DNA of 26,227 nucleotides from Firmicutes bacterium UBA4845 (GCA_002399975.1 DHER01000118.1:1-26227); one strand, 5' to 3'. Shown: positions 1-8,035, counted from the first letter of the stretch. Notes: generated from the letters alone by a model not told the origin. Numbers and translations are program-made.

Positions 1-95
1 ATTATTTATCTCCTACTCGATTGGTGATTTTCTTTTATTCTTATTTTAATTTTGGTGCCATGCAGTTGTAATAAACAAATTATTTATTGAATAAT
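1..95 (-). other. Window-edge intergenic DNA with a possible minus-strand ribosome site
   Basis: No gene is visible here. On the minus strand the last bases before the window edge read GTAGGAGATAAATAAT, which resembles a ribosome binding site. A minus-strand gene may therefore start just outside the window, downstream of mntP. No convincing terminator follows mntP. Confidence 0.3.
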
Positions 96-668
96 TTATG
101 CTGTTATATGTTCAATAAATATTTTAACCCCTATAAAAACTAAAATTGTACCTCCAAGTATTTCTGCTTTTTGTTTGAACATCTGTCCGAAATTTTTTCC
201 TAATTTTAGACCAATTATTGAATTTATAAATGTAATGATTCCGATAGACAAGGATGCTTTTATTATATCCACCTTTATTACAGCAAATCCTATTCCTACC
301 GCCAGTGCATCAATGCTGGTTGCAATTGCCTGCATAATTAAAACTCTAAAAGTCAGTTTTTTTTCTCCGGTTAAGCATGCCTCAGGGTATTTAAGTTCCC
401 TTACCGCATCTACAATCATTTTTCCTCCTATACACCCTAAAAGTATAAGTGCTATCCAATGATCCAGAAATCCTATTGCATCGCTGAATGATGAACCTGC
501 CATATAGCCCAGAATGGGCATAAGTGCCTGGAATAATCCGAAAGCTCCTGAAGACAGGAAAATTCGTTTGCCGTTAATATTTTCAAAGCACATACCATTT
601 GAAATTGATACGGCACATGCATCCATGGATAGCCCTATGGATGTTAAAAGAAGTGTAATTGAATTCAT
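96..668 (-). CDS. mntP: Manganese efflux pump MntP
   Basis: This 190-residue integral membrane protein matches the MntP (YebN/DUF204) family, which exports excess Mn2+ across the cytoplasmic membrane. The two internally repeated halves each carry the family's Ser-x-Asp-Ala signature: SMDACAV at residues 14-20 (Asp16) and SIDALAV at 118-124 (Asp120). These correspond to the essential membrane-embedded aspartates of the family. Six hydrophobic segments are expected and length is normal (about 185-195). The start is ATG at 668-666, with an AAGGAG about 14 nt upstream, a rather long spacing. The gene is monocistronic as far as can be seen and lies behind a manganese-type riboswitch and a near-consensus promoter, which supports Mn2+ as the substrate. 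It is divergent from the Mrp ATPase gene. Confidence 0.93.
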   Translation of the reverse strand: MNSITLLLTSIGLSMDACAVSISNGMCFENINGKRIFLSSGAFGLFQALMPILGYMAGSSFSDAIGFLDHWIALILLGCIGGKMIVDAVRELKYPEACLTGEKKLTFRVLIMQAIATSIDALAVGIGFAVIKVDIIKASLSIGIITFINSIIGLKLGKNFGQMFKQKAEILGGTILVFIGVKIFIEHITA

Positions 669-710
669 AGTTTTTAAGTTTTCTCCTTTGTTTGGTTGCA
701 GATACAGAAA

Positions 711-741
711 GACTCATGCATGTTCAGAACATGCATGAGTC
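711..741 (-). terminator. Riboswitch expression-platform hairpin upstream of mntP
   Basis: A perfect inverted repeat with 15-bp arms (GACTCATGCATGTTC and its complement) around one central base lies between the aptamer and the mntP ribosome site. On the minus strand it is followed only by TTTCTGTATC, so the U-tract is weak. Its 5' arm shares the CTCATG segment (734-739) used to close riboswitch helix P1. The two structures therefore exclude each other, as expected for a terminator or sequestering hairpin that forms without metal. Confidence 0.65.
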
Positions 742-816
742 TCATTCTTTAATGTAAGCCAGATCAAAGACCATTATGTTGACTTACAACACATATGTGC
801 AAATTACTCCCTCATG
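734..816 (-). promoter_or_regulatory. yybP-ykoY family Mn2+ riboswitch
   Basis: Read on the minus strand, the leader contains the conserved elements of this class in order. These are GAGGGAGTA closing the first internal loop, then GTCAACATAATGG, then TGGCTTAC, then GAGACTC. The outer helix P1 pairs CATGAG (816-811) with CTCATG (739-734). This class binds Mn2+ and usually turns on Mn2+ exporters. Its place directly before mntP fits that role. Binding should stabilise P1 and release the downstream hairpin at 711-741, switching the gene on. The call rests on motif recognition and gene context; no covariance-model score was available. Confidence 0.8.
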
Positions 817-826
817 AATAGTATTC

Positions 827-855
827 ATTATAACAAAAACGATAATTATTATCAA
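827..855 (-). promoter_or_regulatory. Promoter of the mntP riboswitch transcript
   Basis: On the minus strand, TTGATA (855-850) is followed after exactly 17 nt by a perfect TATAAT (832-827). Transcription would start near 820, a few bases before helix P1 of the riboswitch. Confidence 0.75.
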
Positions 856-910
856 GTATTATTTCAGATAAGATAATGAAATTAAATCCTGACTTTTTTA
901 TTTTTAATTA

Positions 911-938
911 TTGATAGATTCTAAATATTTAGTATAAT
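911..938 (+). promoter_or_regulatory. Promoter of the Mrp ATPase gene
   Basis: TTGATA (911-916), a 16-nt spacer and TATAAT (933-938) stand about 90 bp before the mrp start. The segment is divergent from the mntP promoter, and about 55 bp separate the two -35 elements. No operator-like repeat stands out between them. Confidence 0.6.
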
Positions 939-1026
939 AAGATAAAGAATATATATGCTATGATAAGGATGCGTAATAGAAATATTGCGTAAATCTTATA
1001 AAAATTAGCATATTCAGGAGATAAAA

Positions 1027-1854
1027 ATGAATGAAAATAATGAAAACTGTCAGTCGTGCAGCATGGATTGTAACAGCAGGAAAGATGCGAAAAATCCGAA
1101 AAATCCGTTCTTAGAAAAACCTAATGAAAAAAGCAGCATTGAAAAAGTAATAGGTGTTGTAAGCGGAAAGGGAGGTGTCGGGAAATCATTTATAACTTCA
1201 ATGCTTGCCGTAGCAATGAAAAGAAAGGGTTACAATGTGGCTATCTTAGATGCGGACATTACAGGCCCGTCTATACCGAAAGCTTTTGGAGTTAAAGAAA
1301 AAGCAAAGGCATATTCTTATGGCATACTGCCTTCTAAAAGCAAGACAGGTATTGAGATAATGTCATCTAACCTTTTGCTGGAAAATGATACTGATCCTGT
1401 TATATGGAGAGGACCTATTATAGCAGGTATGGTAAAACAGTTCTGGACAGATGTAGTATGGGATAATATAGATTACATGTTTGTTGATATGCCTCCTGGA
1501 ACGGGAGATGTACCTCTTACTGTTTTTCAGTCAATACCTGTAGACGGGATTATAGTTGTGACTTCACCTCAGGAATTGGTTTCAATGATAGTGGAAAAAT
1601 CAGTTAAAATGGCTGAAACCATGAATATTCCAATAATAGGTATAATTGAAAATATGTCATATTTCAAATGTCCTGATTGCAATAAGGAATTTAAGATTTT
1701 TGGTGACAGCAACATAGAGGAAATTGCAGGGAAACATGGTTTGAATGTAATTGCAAAGATCCCGATTGATCCGAAGATAGCAGCATCTGCAGATAATGGT
1801 GATATTGAACTTTGCGATGACAATATTTTTAGTAAAGTCGTTGAAGTGTTATAA
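1027..1854 (+). CDS. mrp: Mrp/NBP35-type iron-sulfur carrier P-loop ATPase
   Basis: This 275-residue cytoplasmic protein belongs to the Mrp/ApbC/NBP35 family (ParA-like NTPase), thought to bind and transfer Fe-S clusters to apo-proteins. The deviant Walker A SGKGGVGKS is at residues 46-54, a DADITGPS segment at 75-82 and the MPPGTGD signature at 155-161. A CPDC motif at 215-218 supplies the two bridging cysteines used for a cluster between subunits. An additional cysteine cluster (Cys8, Cys11, Cys15) precedes the ATPase domain, as in NBP35-like members of anaerobes. ATG 1027 follows AGGAGA at 1016-1021. The gene has its own promoter and no obvious terminator. The context gives no specific client, though Fe-S assembly genes lie elsewhere in the window. 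Confidence 0.9.
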   Translation: MNENNENCQSCSMDCNSRKDAKNPKNPFLEKPNEKSSIEKVIGVVSGKGGVGKSFITSMLAVAMKRKGYNVAILDADITGPSIPKAFGVKEKAKAYSYGILPSKSKTGIEIMSSNLLLENDTDPVIWRGPIIAGMVKQFWTDVVWDNIDYMFVDMPPGTGDVPLTVFQSIPVDGIIVVTSPQELVSMIVEKSVKMAETMNIPIIGIIENMSYFKCPDCNKEFKIFGDSNIEEIAGKHGLNVIAKIPIDPKIAASADNGDIELCDDNIFSKVVEVL

Positions 1855-1900
1855 TCGTAGAAAGTCATATACTGTATAAAATAAATTTTTGAAATTATTA

Positions 1901-1929
1901 TTGCATAAAAAAAGATGTTCTGATATAAT
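1901..1929 (+). promoter_or_regulatory. Promoter of the leuS T-box transcript
   Basis: TTGCAT (1901-1906), a 17-nt spacer and TATAAT (1924-1929) precede the T-box leader. The start site would be near 1936. Confidence 0.65.
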
Positions 1930-1935
1930 ACCATC

Positions 1936-2162
1936 TAAAGTTAAATAAATTACTGTGACTGGAAGTAGTAGGTTTGTGCATATTTCAAGAGAGCTGCCAT
2001 TTGGTGAGAGGCATCAGTATGAAAACCGAACTCGTCCATGAGTATTTGGAGTGAACAAGTAGTTCCAAACGGATAAAACCGTTATATGGCAGAGTGAAGC
2101 ATATGCTTAATTTGGGTGGTACCGCGGAGTCTTCGTCCCAGCAGGGAGAGGGCTCTTTTTTA
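1936..2162 (+). promoter_or_regulatory. Leucine T-box leader (tRNA-Leu sensing)
   Basis: The leader has a T-box motif, TGGGTGGTACCGCGG (2113-2127), and upstream Stem I landmarks: AGAGAG and GGTGAGAG in the distal part (about 1988-2010) and a specifier region GAACTC (2028-2033). CTC at 2031-2033 is a Leu codon in the expected position. The T-box bulge reads UGGU, which pairs with a tRNA ending ACCA; tRNA-Leu has discriminator A, so both contact points agree. Uncharged tRNA-Leu should stabilise the antiterminator and raise leuS expression. Confidence 0.9.
2125..2162 (+). terminator. T-box terminator before leuS
   Basis: GAGTCTTCGTCCC pairs imperfectly, with wobble, to GGGAGAGGGCTC across a short loop, followed by six T. 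The 5' arm follows directly on the T-box sequence, the standard terminator/antiterminator arrangement. Confidence 0.8.
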
Positions 2163-2283
2163 TTATCCGTCACATCGTTACATCGTTTGGAAAAGCAACT
2201 AGTTTAAATTAAAGATGCTTGCTTGTTTTGGCCGGGAAAATGGAAATAATAATAAAATGATAATATTATATGGAGGATTTAAA

Positions 2284-4695
2284 ATGAAATCATACAATCC
2301 TAAAACAATTGAAAAAAAGTGGCAGGGAATATGGGAAAAAAATGAAACATTTAAAGCAAAAGACAATTCGGACAAAAAGAAATTTTACGCCTTGGTGGAA
2401 TTTCCATATCCGTCGGGAGTGGGACTGCACGTGGGTCATATTCGTGCATACACTTCCCTTGAGGTAATATCAAGGAAAAGAAGATTGGAAGGGTATAATG
2501 TGCTGTTTCCAATAGGATGGGATGCATTCGGCCTTCCCACTGAAAATTACGCTATGAAGACAGGTATGCACCCAAGAAAGGTTACAGATGAAAATATTAA
2601 AATATTTTCATCTCAGCTGAAGGCAGCTGGATATTCTTTCGATTGGTCAAGAACAGTTGATACGACTAGTCCTGAATATTACAAGTGGACACAGTGGATA
2701 TTCATTCAGATGTTTAAGCACGGTTTGGCGTATAAGGATAAAACTTATGTTAATTTCTGCAACAGCTGCAAAGTAGTTCTTGCTAACGAAGAATCACAAA
2801 ACGGCGTGTGTGACCGCTGCGGAAGTGAAGTGGTGCAGCTTGAAAAAGATGTATGGTTCCTTAAAATCAAGGAATATGCAGATAAACTGTTAGATGGTCT
2901 CAATGAAGTTGATTTTCTTCCAAGAATCAAATTGGAGCAGGAAAATTGGATAGGTCGTTCATATGGTGCCGAAGTTGATTTTAAATTAAAAGATGCTGAG
3001 GATAAGCTAAGAGTATTTACAACAAGACCAGATACTTTGTTTGGAGTAACATTTATGGTCATTGCTCCTGAACATCCATTTATTGAAAAATATGCTACAA
3101 GAATTGGTAATTTGGATGAAATCCGGGAATACCAGGAACAGTCAAGAAAAAAGACAGAGTTTGAAAGGGTTCAGCTGGCGAAGAATAAGACCGGTGTAGA
3201 AGTAAAGGGACTTACTGCTGTAAACCCTGTGTCAGGTAAAGAAGTTCCCGTATGGGTTGCCGATTATGTAATGATGGGCTATGGCACAGGAGCAATAATG
3301 GGAGTTCCGGCACATGATTCGAGAGACTGGGAATTTGCCAAGAAATTCAACATTCCAATAATCGAAGTTATTAAAGGCGGAAATGTTCAGGAAGAAGTGT
3401 TTACAGACGTGGAAGACGGGATTTTAGTAAACTCGGGAATTTTAAACGGTTTGAGGGTCAAAGAAGCCATTGCGAAAACAATTGATTATTTAAAAGAAAA
3501 TAATCTTGGTGAGCCTAAGACTAATTATAAGATGAAGGACTGGGCGTTCAACAGGCAAAGATACTGGGGAGAGCCTATTCCCATAATTCATTGCCCGCAC
3601 TGTGGAATGGTTCCTGTTCCTGAAGAACAGCTTCCTGTTACCTTGCCAGAAGTTGAAAACTACCATCCTACTGAAACAGGAGAGTCACCTCTTGCAAACA
3701 TACCTGAATGGGTTAATGTTAAATGCCCTGTTTGTGGATGTGATGCAAAGCGTGAAACAGATACCATGCCTCAGTGGGCAGGCTCATCATGGTATTTCCT
3801 AAGATATATTGACCCGCATAATAAAGAAGCAATTGCATCAAAAGAAAAATTAGATTACTGGGGGCCTGTTGATTGGTACAACGGAGGAATGGAACATGTT
3901 ACAAGGCACCTGATTTATTCAAGGTTTTGGCATAGATTTTTGTATGATATAGGAGTTGTTCCTTTTAAAGAGCCATATGCAAAGCGTACGGCACAAGGGC
4001 TTATACTTGGTCCTGACGGTGAAAAAATGTCAAAATCCAAGGGAAATGTTATAAATCCAAACGATATAATTGATGAAATGGGCGCTGATACATTGAGAAC
4101 CTATATTATGTTCATAGGAGATTATGAAAAATATGCTCTATGGTCGGACTCAAGTGTAAAGGGCTGCAGAAGGTTTCTGGACAGAGTATGGAAAATGCAG
4201 GAGATTGTTAAGGATGAGGAAAATTATTCGAAAAAACATATGTCGCTAATGCACAAAACCATCAAAAAAGTTAGCGAGGATTACGAGGCAATGAAATTTA
4301 ACACCGCAATAGCTGCAATGATGAGCTTTGTAAATGAAACAGCTGGAGACGGCTATATTACAAGAGGCGAGTTTAAAACATTCATAACTATTTTAAATCC
4401 GGTGGCACCTCATATAACGGAAGAAATATGGCAGGAGCAGAATTTCGGAGGCATGCTTAATGAAGCACAGTGGCCTCAGTGGGATGAAGAGAAAACCGTG
4501 GAAGATATTGTGGAACTTCCTGTTCAGGTAAATGGAAAAGTCAGAGGGAAAATATCACTATCCAAGGATGCGAAATTAGAAGAAGCAAGAGAGATAGTAT
4601 TTGAAGACAAAAATATAAAGAAATATCTGACAGGCAAGACAACTACTAAAGAAATATATATTCCCGGAAAAATTTTTAACATTGTCGTTAAGTAA
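2284..4695 (+). CDS. leuS: Leucyl-tRNA synthetase
   Basis: LeuRS charges tRNA-Leu with leucine. The class I signature appears as HVGH at residues 49-52 (within FPYPSGVGLHVGH) and KMSKS at 581-585. A zinc-type knuckle, Cys159/Cys162 with Cys176/Cys179, follows the first part of the catalytic fold. The CP1 editing domain is present, with TTRPDTLFG and GTGAIMGVPAHDSRD near the editing pocket. A second cysteine-rich element (CPHC and CPVC) and the C-terminal domain complete a normal length of 803 residues. The start is ATG 2284 because GGAGG at 2272-2276 sits at ideal spacing. The in-frame ATG at 2215 has no ribosome site. Expression is set by the T-box leader upstream. No clear terminator separates it from the following gene. 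Confidence 0.97.
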   Translation: MKSYNPKTIEKKWQGIWEKNETFKAKDNSDKKKFYALVEFPYPSGVGLHVGHIRAYTSLEVISRKRRLEGYNVLFPIGWDAFGLPTENYAMKTGMHPRKVTDENIKIFSSQLKAAGYSFDWSRTVDTTSPEYYKWTQWIFIQMFKHGLAYKDKTYVNFCNSCKVVLANEESQNGVCDRCGSEVVQLEKDVWFLKIKEYADKLLDGLNEVDFLPRIKLEQENWIGRSYGAEVDFKLKDAEDKLRVFTTRPDTLFGVTFMVIAPEHPFIEKYATRIGNLDEIREYQEQSRKKTEFERVQLAKNKTGVEVKGLTAVNPVSGKEVPVWVADYVMMGYGTGAIMGVPAHDSRDWEFAKKFNIPIIEVIKGGNVQEEVFTDVEDGILVNSGILNGLRVKEAIAKTIDYLKENNLGEPKTNYKMKDWAFNRQRYWGEPIPIIHCPHCGMVPVPEEQLPVTLPEVENYHPTETGESPLANIPEWVNVKCPVCGCDAKRETDTMPQWAGSSWYFLRYIDPHNKEAIASKEKLDYWGPVDWYNGGMEHVTRHLIYSRFWHRFLYDIGVVPFKEPYAKRTAQGLILGPDGEKMSKSKGNVINPNDIIDEMGADTLRTYIMFIGDYEKYALWSDSSVKGCRRFLDRVWKMQEIVKDEENYSKKHMSLMHKTIKKVSEDYEAMKFNTAIAAMMSFVNETAGDGYITRGEFKTFITILNPVAPHITEEIWQEQNFGGMLNEAQWPQWDEEKTVEDIVELPVQVNGKVRGKISLSKDAKLEEAREIVFEDKNIKKYLTGKTTTKEIYIPGKIFNIVVK

Positions 4696-4798
4696 AATGG
4701 CTTTGCGGACTGGTAATACCTGTTTATATAAATAGAGTTTACAGAACCTTTAGCGTTTTTGCTCATATAATATTAGTATAATGAAAAGGGGTGAACTT

Positions 4799-5581
4799 AT
4801 GGCTTATAATACATGGCCTTTTTATGTAAATCCCCCAATTGCCAATCCATATATTCAAAGTGCCGGCACTGATAATTACGACATATTTTCTTACCAGAAT
4901 CCATATGGTGGGTACGACAACAATACTTATTATGGGCAATTGATGGGATTAGGAGGCTGTTTCTGTAAAAAATCATACTTCAGAATAATGAACACATACC
5001 CGGATATAACTATGAATGTTCATGTAAACGAAATAGTTATGGCGGAAAATTTAAAAAAAGGAGAATTTACAAAATACGTTCAATTTCCGCCTGGCAGGTA
5101 TGATGTAAAAATATTTACAAGTGAAAACGATGAAAATCCGGTGTTTGAATCTGAAATCGATATTGACCGTAATCTTACCTATACAGGTGTTATAATACCT
5201 GATGGTGAAGATTTGGACGATATAAGTATACTTATGATTCCTGAGGCTAAGGAAAAATCTATCAAAGGAAGGATTTCAGCCATAAGAATGGTAAATGCTG
5301 CATGCAATGCTCCAAAACTTGTGCTGGAGGATTCGGAGGGGACTACATGGTTTTCAGGAGTGGACTGCGGAAATGCTTCAAACAATATTGCTGTTCCTTC
5401 AGGTCGTTATTCTCTGGCTTTAAAGGAGAAAGCAAAAAAAAATAATGTTATAAAAACATTAGATGTTGATTTTGCGCCAAAAATGCACTATACAATATTT
5501 GTGACGGGAAATTGTGAAGAAGAACCGGGTATTAAGATAGTCACGCCGGAGGATGGAGTCAATTATTTGGACATATGTTGA
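4799..5581 (+). CDS. DUF4397 domain protein, possible surface protein
   Basis: This 260-residue protein of unknown function resembles DUF4397 proteins. The N-terminal 50 residues are rich in Tyr, Asn, Pro and Gly, without a signal peptide or membrane segment. Two related beta-rich units follow, about 58-135 and 158-238. Each opens with a R-I/M-x-N/V-x motif (FRIMNTYPD; IRMVNAACN) and holds a P-x-GRY segment (FPPGRYDV at 97; VPSGRYSL at 200). Cysteines fall at 54, 56, 169, 190, 239 and 260, the last being the C-terminal residue. ATG 4799 is preferred over ATG 4781 because AAGGGGTG (4786-4793) overlaps the earlier start and is well spaced for the later one. DUF4397 proteins in sporulating Clostridia are often assumed to be envelope or spore-surface proteins; nothing here proves it. 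Confidence 0.7.
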   Translation: MAYNTWPFYVNPPIANPYIQSAGTDNYDIFSYQNPYGGYDNNTYYGQLMGLGGCFCKKSYFRIMNTYPDITMNVHVNEIVMAENLKKGEFTKYVQFPPGRYDVKIFTSENDENPVFESEIDIDRNLTYTGVIIPDGEDLDDISILMIPEAKEKSIKGRISAIRMVNAACNAPKLVLEDSEGTTWFSGVDCGNASNNIAVPSGRYSLALKEKAKKNNVIKTLDVDFAPKMHYTIFVTGNCEEEPGIKIVTPEDGVNYLDIC

Positions 5582-5677
5582 TGGCATAGGCATAGTTGTA
5601 TATCCTTAATCTGCTTATAGCTTAACTCGATTTTTTTCGGTGATAATGACAGGCAATTCGGCGGTAAGGTAAACTGT

Positions 5678-5736
5678 ACCCAACGGATTCAAAATATACG
5701 TTTCGGCTATTGTATATATTTGTGAATCTGTTGGGT
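5678..5736 (+). repeat. Long imperfect inverted repeat
   Basis: The arms begin ACCCAACGGATTCA and end TGAATCTGTTGGGT. About 21 base pairs form, with one G-U wobble and one bulge, around a roughly 14-nt loop. It lies 97 bp after the DUF4397 stop. The following bases (ATTTGTTTGG) are a poor U-tract, so it could be a weak terminator, an RNA-stabilising hairpin or a decayed small mobile element. Confidence 0.6.
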
Positions 5737-6133
5737 ATTTGTTTGGCGATGAGAACGAACAAAATTTGAGCTTATATAATTATAATACGGTTTTTTCTCG
5801 TAAAGTAAGTAGATTTATATATATTTTTTATTATGTGCCAGACAATAGGCATACTTTGCTGAAAAACAGGCACTATTTTTTATTTTATAAAATAACATAA
5901 ATATTGTCTGAATTATATCAATTTTCATGTTAGAAATATATTTATAATCGGCATGTTGTTCATTTATATTTTTAAAATTTCAATGACTAGCTTTGAGTGT
6001 AAAGTACGGCTTTTTATTGGTAGTTTCTGAAACAGCAATATTCATAGCGCTTGATTTTCGGCACTTGAGGGTGTTTTTAAATTTTTATTTAATAAAAATA
6101 TTGAAAAATGGTTGCTTTTTAATTTTTTTATGT

Positions 6134-6149
6134 TGGCATAATATTTGCA
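6134..6149 (+). promoter_or_regulatory. Candidate sigma-54 (-24/-12) promoter
   Basis: TGGCAT, five bases and TTGCA match the TGGCAC-N5-TTGCA sigma-54 consensus, with GG and GC exactly 10 nt apart as required. A GTTTCTGAAAC inverted repeat at 6023-6033, about 105 bp upstream, is at a distance typical of an enhancer-binding-protein site. The transcript would start near 6161 and have a leader of about 175 nt. No activator gene is in the window. A sigma-70 alternative (TTGACA at 6224-6229) has no good -10 partner. Confidence 0.5.
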
Positions 6150-6336
6150 CTTATTATAAGAGATTTATTTTGTTCATAGAGAAGGTTTTAATTTTAAGTG
6201 AATAGATTTTGTAAAAATTATAATTGACATATTATATAAAATGTGATAAATATTTTATATTCAATTTAAATTGCTGTAAGATTTATAATGGCTGAATTAT
6301 TAGTCGCCAACAAAAAAAGAAAGAGGAGTGTTTATA

Positions 6337-7989
6337 TTGAAAATGAAAACGATATCAAAACGTTACCAACCTCTGATTATTTTCGGGATTATCTTAATTG
6401 CGGCTTCATTAATTGTACCATATGTTGCATTTGGGATATCTAATGAAACGGGGTATCAAAGCAACTTATTTGCAACATGGTGGTCGTTGCTTCCGCCGGT
6501 AATAGCAATTTTGCTGGCTTTTTTTACTAAAGAAGTTTATTCGTCCCTTTTTGCTGGAGTTATGGCAGGTGCTCTATTTTATGCAAATTTTGATTTGATG
6601 TATGCAATAGAATCAATGATTAATATTATAAGCGGCGAACTGGGGGCAAACGGCGGGCTTATTGTATTTTTGGTTGAACTTGGAATTATTGTTGCAATGA
6701 TGCAATTGTCAGGGTGTACGTCTGTTTTTGCAGATTGGGCTTCAAAAAAAATAAAGACAAGAAAGGGAGCATTAATTTCAACAACTTTTTTAGGGCTGCT
6801 TTTTTTCGTTGACGACTATTTTAATTGTCTGACAACCGGAAATATAATGAGGCCGGTTACGGATAAACATAAAATATCCCGTGCTAGGCTTGCATATAAT
6901 ATTGACTGTACAGCTGCTCCAATCTGCATAATAGCTCCTATTTCCAGTTGGGCAGCTGCTGTTTCTTCAAATATAGCACCTGAAACAGGAATTGACGGAT
7001 TTATGGTATTTGTCCAGTCCATACCTTACAACTATTATGCACTGCTTACTATTTGTATGCTGATAACTCTTGCAATTTTAGAGTTTGATTTTGGTCCAAT
7101 GAAAAAATATGAGCGTATGGCTATTGAAGAAGGAGATATCTACGGTGGTACAGGAGATTTATATGCTGATATTGATAAGTCTGCAGAAAATCCTAACGGG
7201 AAGGTTATTGACATGGTTTTGCCGGTAATTGTTCTTGTCATAAGTTGTGTAGTTGGACTTTTATATACCGGTGGATTTTTTGAAGGTGCCAGTGTGATTG
7301 AATCATTCAGCAATTGTGATGCATTTATAGGACTTCCCATAGGAGGCTTGTTTGCCATGGTATTTACTATTTTATTGTATCTTCCACGCAAAGTTGTTAC
7401 TCCTAAAGAATTTACGGACTGCATTACAAATGGGTTCCATTTGATGGTTCCCGCAATGCTTATTCTGGTATTTTCGTGGGCACTTAGTACGGTTTGCCGG
7501 ACAAATTTAGGTGCTACAGAATTTATTAAGGACTTTATGGCAAACAGTTCGTTTAATATGAATTTTTTACCTTTTGTACTGTATTTAGCCGGTACACTTG
7601 TATCATTTGCGACAGGAACGGCATGGGGTACATTCGGAATTCTTATACCTATGGTCATTGCAATATTTGGTGAAATAAACAGTTTGTCGCTAATATGCAT
7701 ATCTGCTACTTTGGCCGGATCAGTTACAGGAGATCACTGTTCGCCGATTTCTGAAACAGCTATAATGTCTTCTACTGCTGCTCAGGTTGATTTTATGCAG
7801 CACGTAATGACTCAGCTTCCATATGCAATGTTCGTTGCAGTATTTTCGGGTATAGGATTTCTGATTGCCGGTTTTATTCAGAATGCTGCTATAGTTCTTA
7901 CGATTATGATTGTAATGATGGTTAGTGTCCTTATTGGCATCAAAAAATATTTATCAAGGAAGTCTGAGAAGATTGAAAAAGCTGTTTGA
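6337..7989 (+). CDS. NhaC-family Na+/H+ antiporter-type transporter
   Basis: This is a polytopic membrane protein of about 550 residues with roughly 11-13 hydrophobic segments, matching the NhaC superfamily of Na+-coupled antiporters. Some members exchange H+ for Na+, others exchange organic acids or amino acids. Family-typical regions visible are FVDDYFNCLT near residue 157 with the following TGNIMRPVTDKHKISRAR stretch, the APISSWAA motif, and the late GDHCSPISETAIMSS motif. AGAGGAG at 6322-6328 favours a TTG start at 6337 (8-nt spacing); ATG 6343 is an alternative, and GTG 6328 overlaps the ribosome site. The gene is monocistronic, bounded by a long upstream regulatory region and a strong terminator. 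The transported solute cannot be told from sequence. Confidence 0.85.
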   Translation: MKMKTISKRYQPLIIFGIILIAASLIVPYVAFGISNETGYQSNLFATWWSLLPPVIAILLAFFTKEVYSSLFAGVMAGALFYANFDLMYAIESMINIISGELGANGGLIVFLVELGIIVAMMQLSGCTSVFADWASKKIKTRKGALISTTFLGLLFFVDDYFNCLTTGNIMRPVTDKHKISRARLAYNIDCTAAPICIIAPISSWAAAVSSNIAPETGIDGFMVFVQSIPYNYYALLTICMLITLAILEFDFGPMKKYERMAIEEGDIYGGTGDLYADIDKSAENPNGKVIDMVLPVIVLVISCVVGLLYTGGFFEGASVIESFSNCDAFIGLPIGGLFAMVFTILLYLPRKVVTPKEFTDCITNGFHLMVPAMLILVFSWALSTVCRTNLGATEFIKDFMANSSFNMNFLPFVLYLAGTLVSFATGTAWGTFGILIPMVIAIFGEINSLSLICISATLAGSVTGDHCSPISETAIMSSTAAQVDFMQHVMTQLPYAMFVAVFSGIGFLIAGFIQNAAIVLTIMIVMMVSVLIGIKKYLSRKSEKIEKAV

Positions 7990-8035
7990 TTAAACTTTAC
8001 CAAAGAGAGTGTTCGTATCTTTAAATATAAGTGCA

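Larger units (their letters stand above)
5582..6336 (+). other. 755-bp gene-free region before the antiporter gene
   Basis: No credible coding sequence was found. The one open frame (5993-6205) lacks a ribosome site and resembles no family. The region holds a long imperfect inverted repeat (5678-5736), a perfect 16-bp AT palindrome (5880-5895), a CAGACAATA/TATTGTCTG inverted pair (5839-5847 and 5902-5910), GTTTCTGAAAC (6023-6033), a sigma-54-like promoter (6134-6149) and an isolated TTGACA (6224-6229). It is the longest unexplained stretch in the window. Confidence 0.6.

Noticed and set aside
514..738. Plus-strand open frame across the mntP start and its riboswitch hairpin
   Set aside because: It is the shadow of mntP plus structured leader, with no ribosome site.
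2215..2283. Upstream in-frame ATG for leuS
   Set aside because: No ribosome site before it, and the 23 extra residues are unlike LeuRS N-termini; GGAGG serves ATG 2284.
5993..6205. 70-codon open frame on the plus strand in the gene-free region
   Set aside because: No ribosome site, very hydrophobic AT-driven composition, no family resemblance, and the sigma-54-like promoter lies inside it.
7140..7700. 186-codon open frame antisense to the antiporter gene
   Set aside because: It is a codon-composition shadow of a clear membrane transporter, with no recognisable domain or ribosome site.
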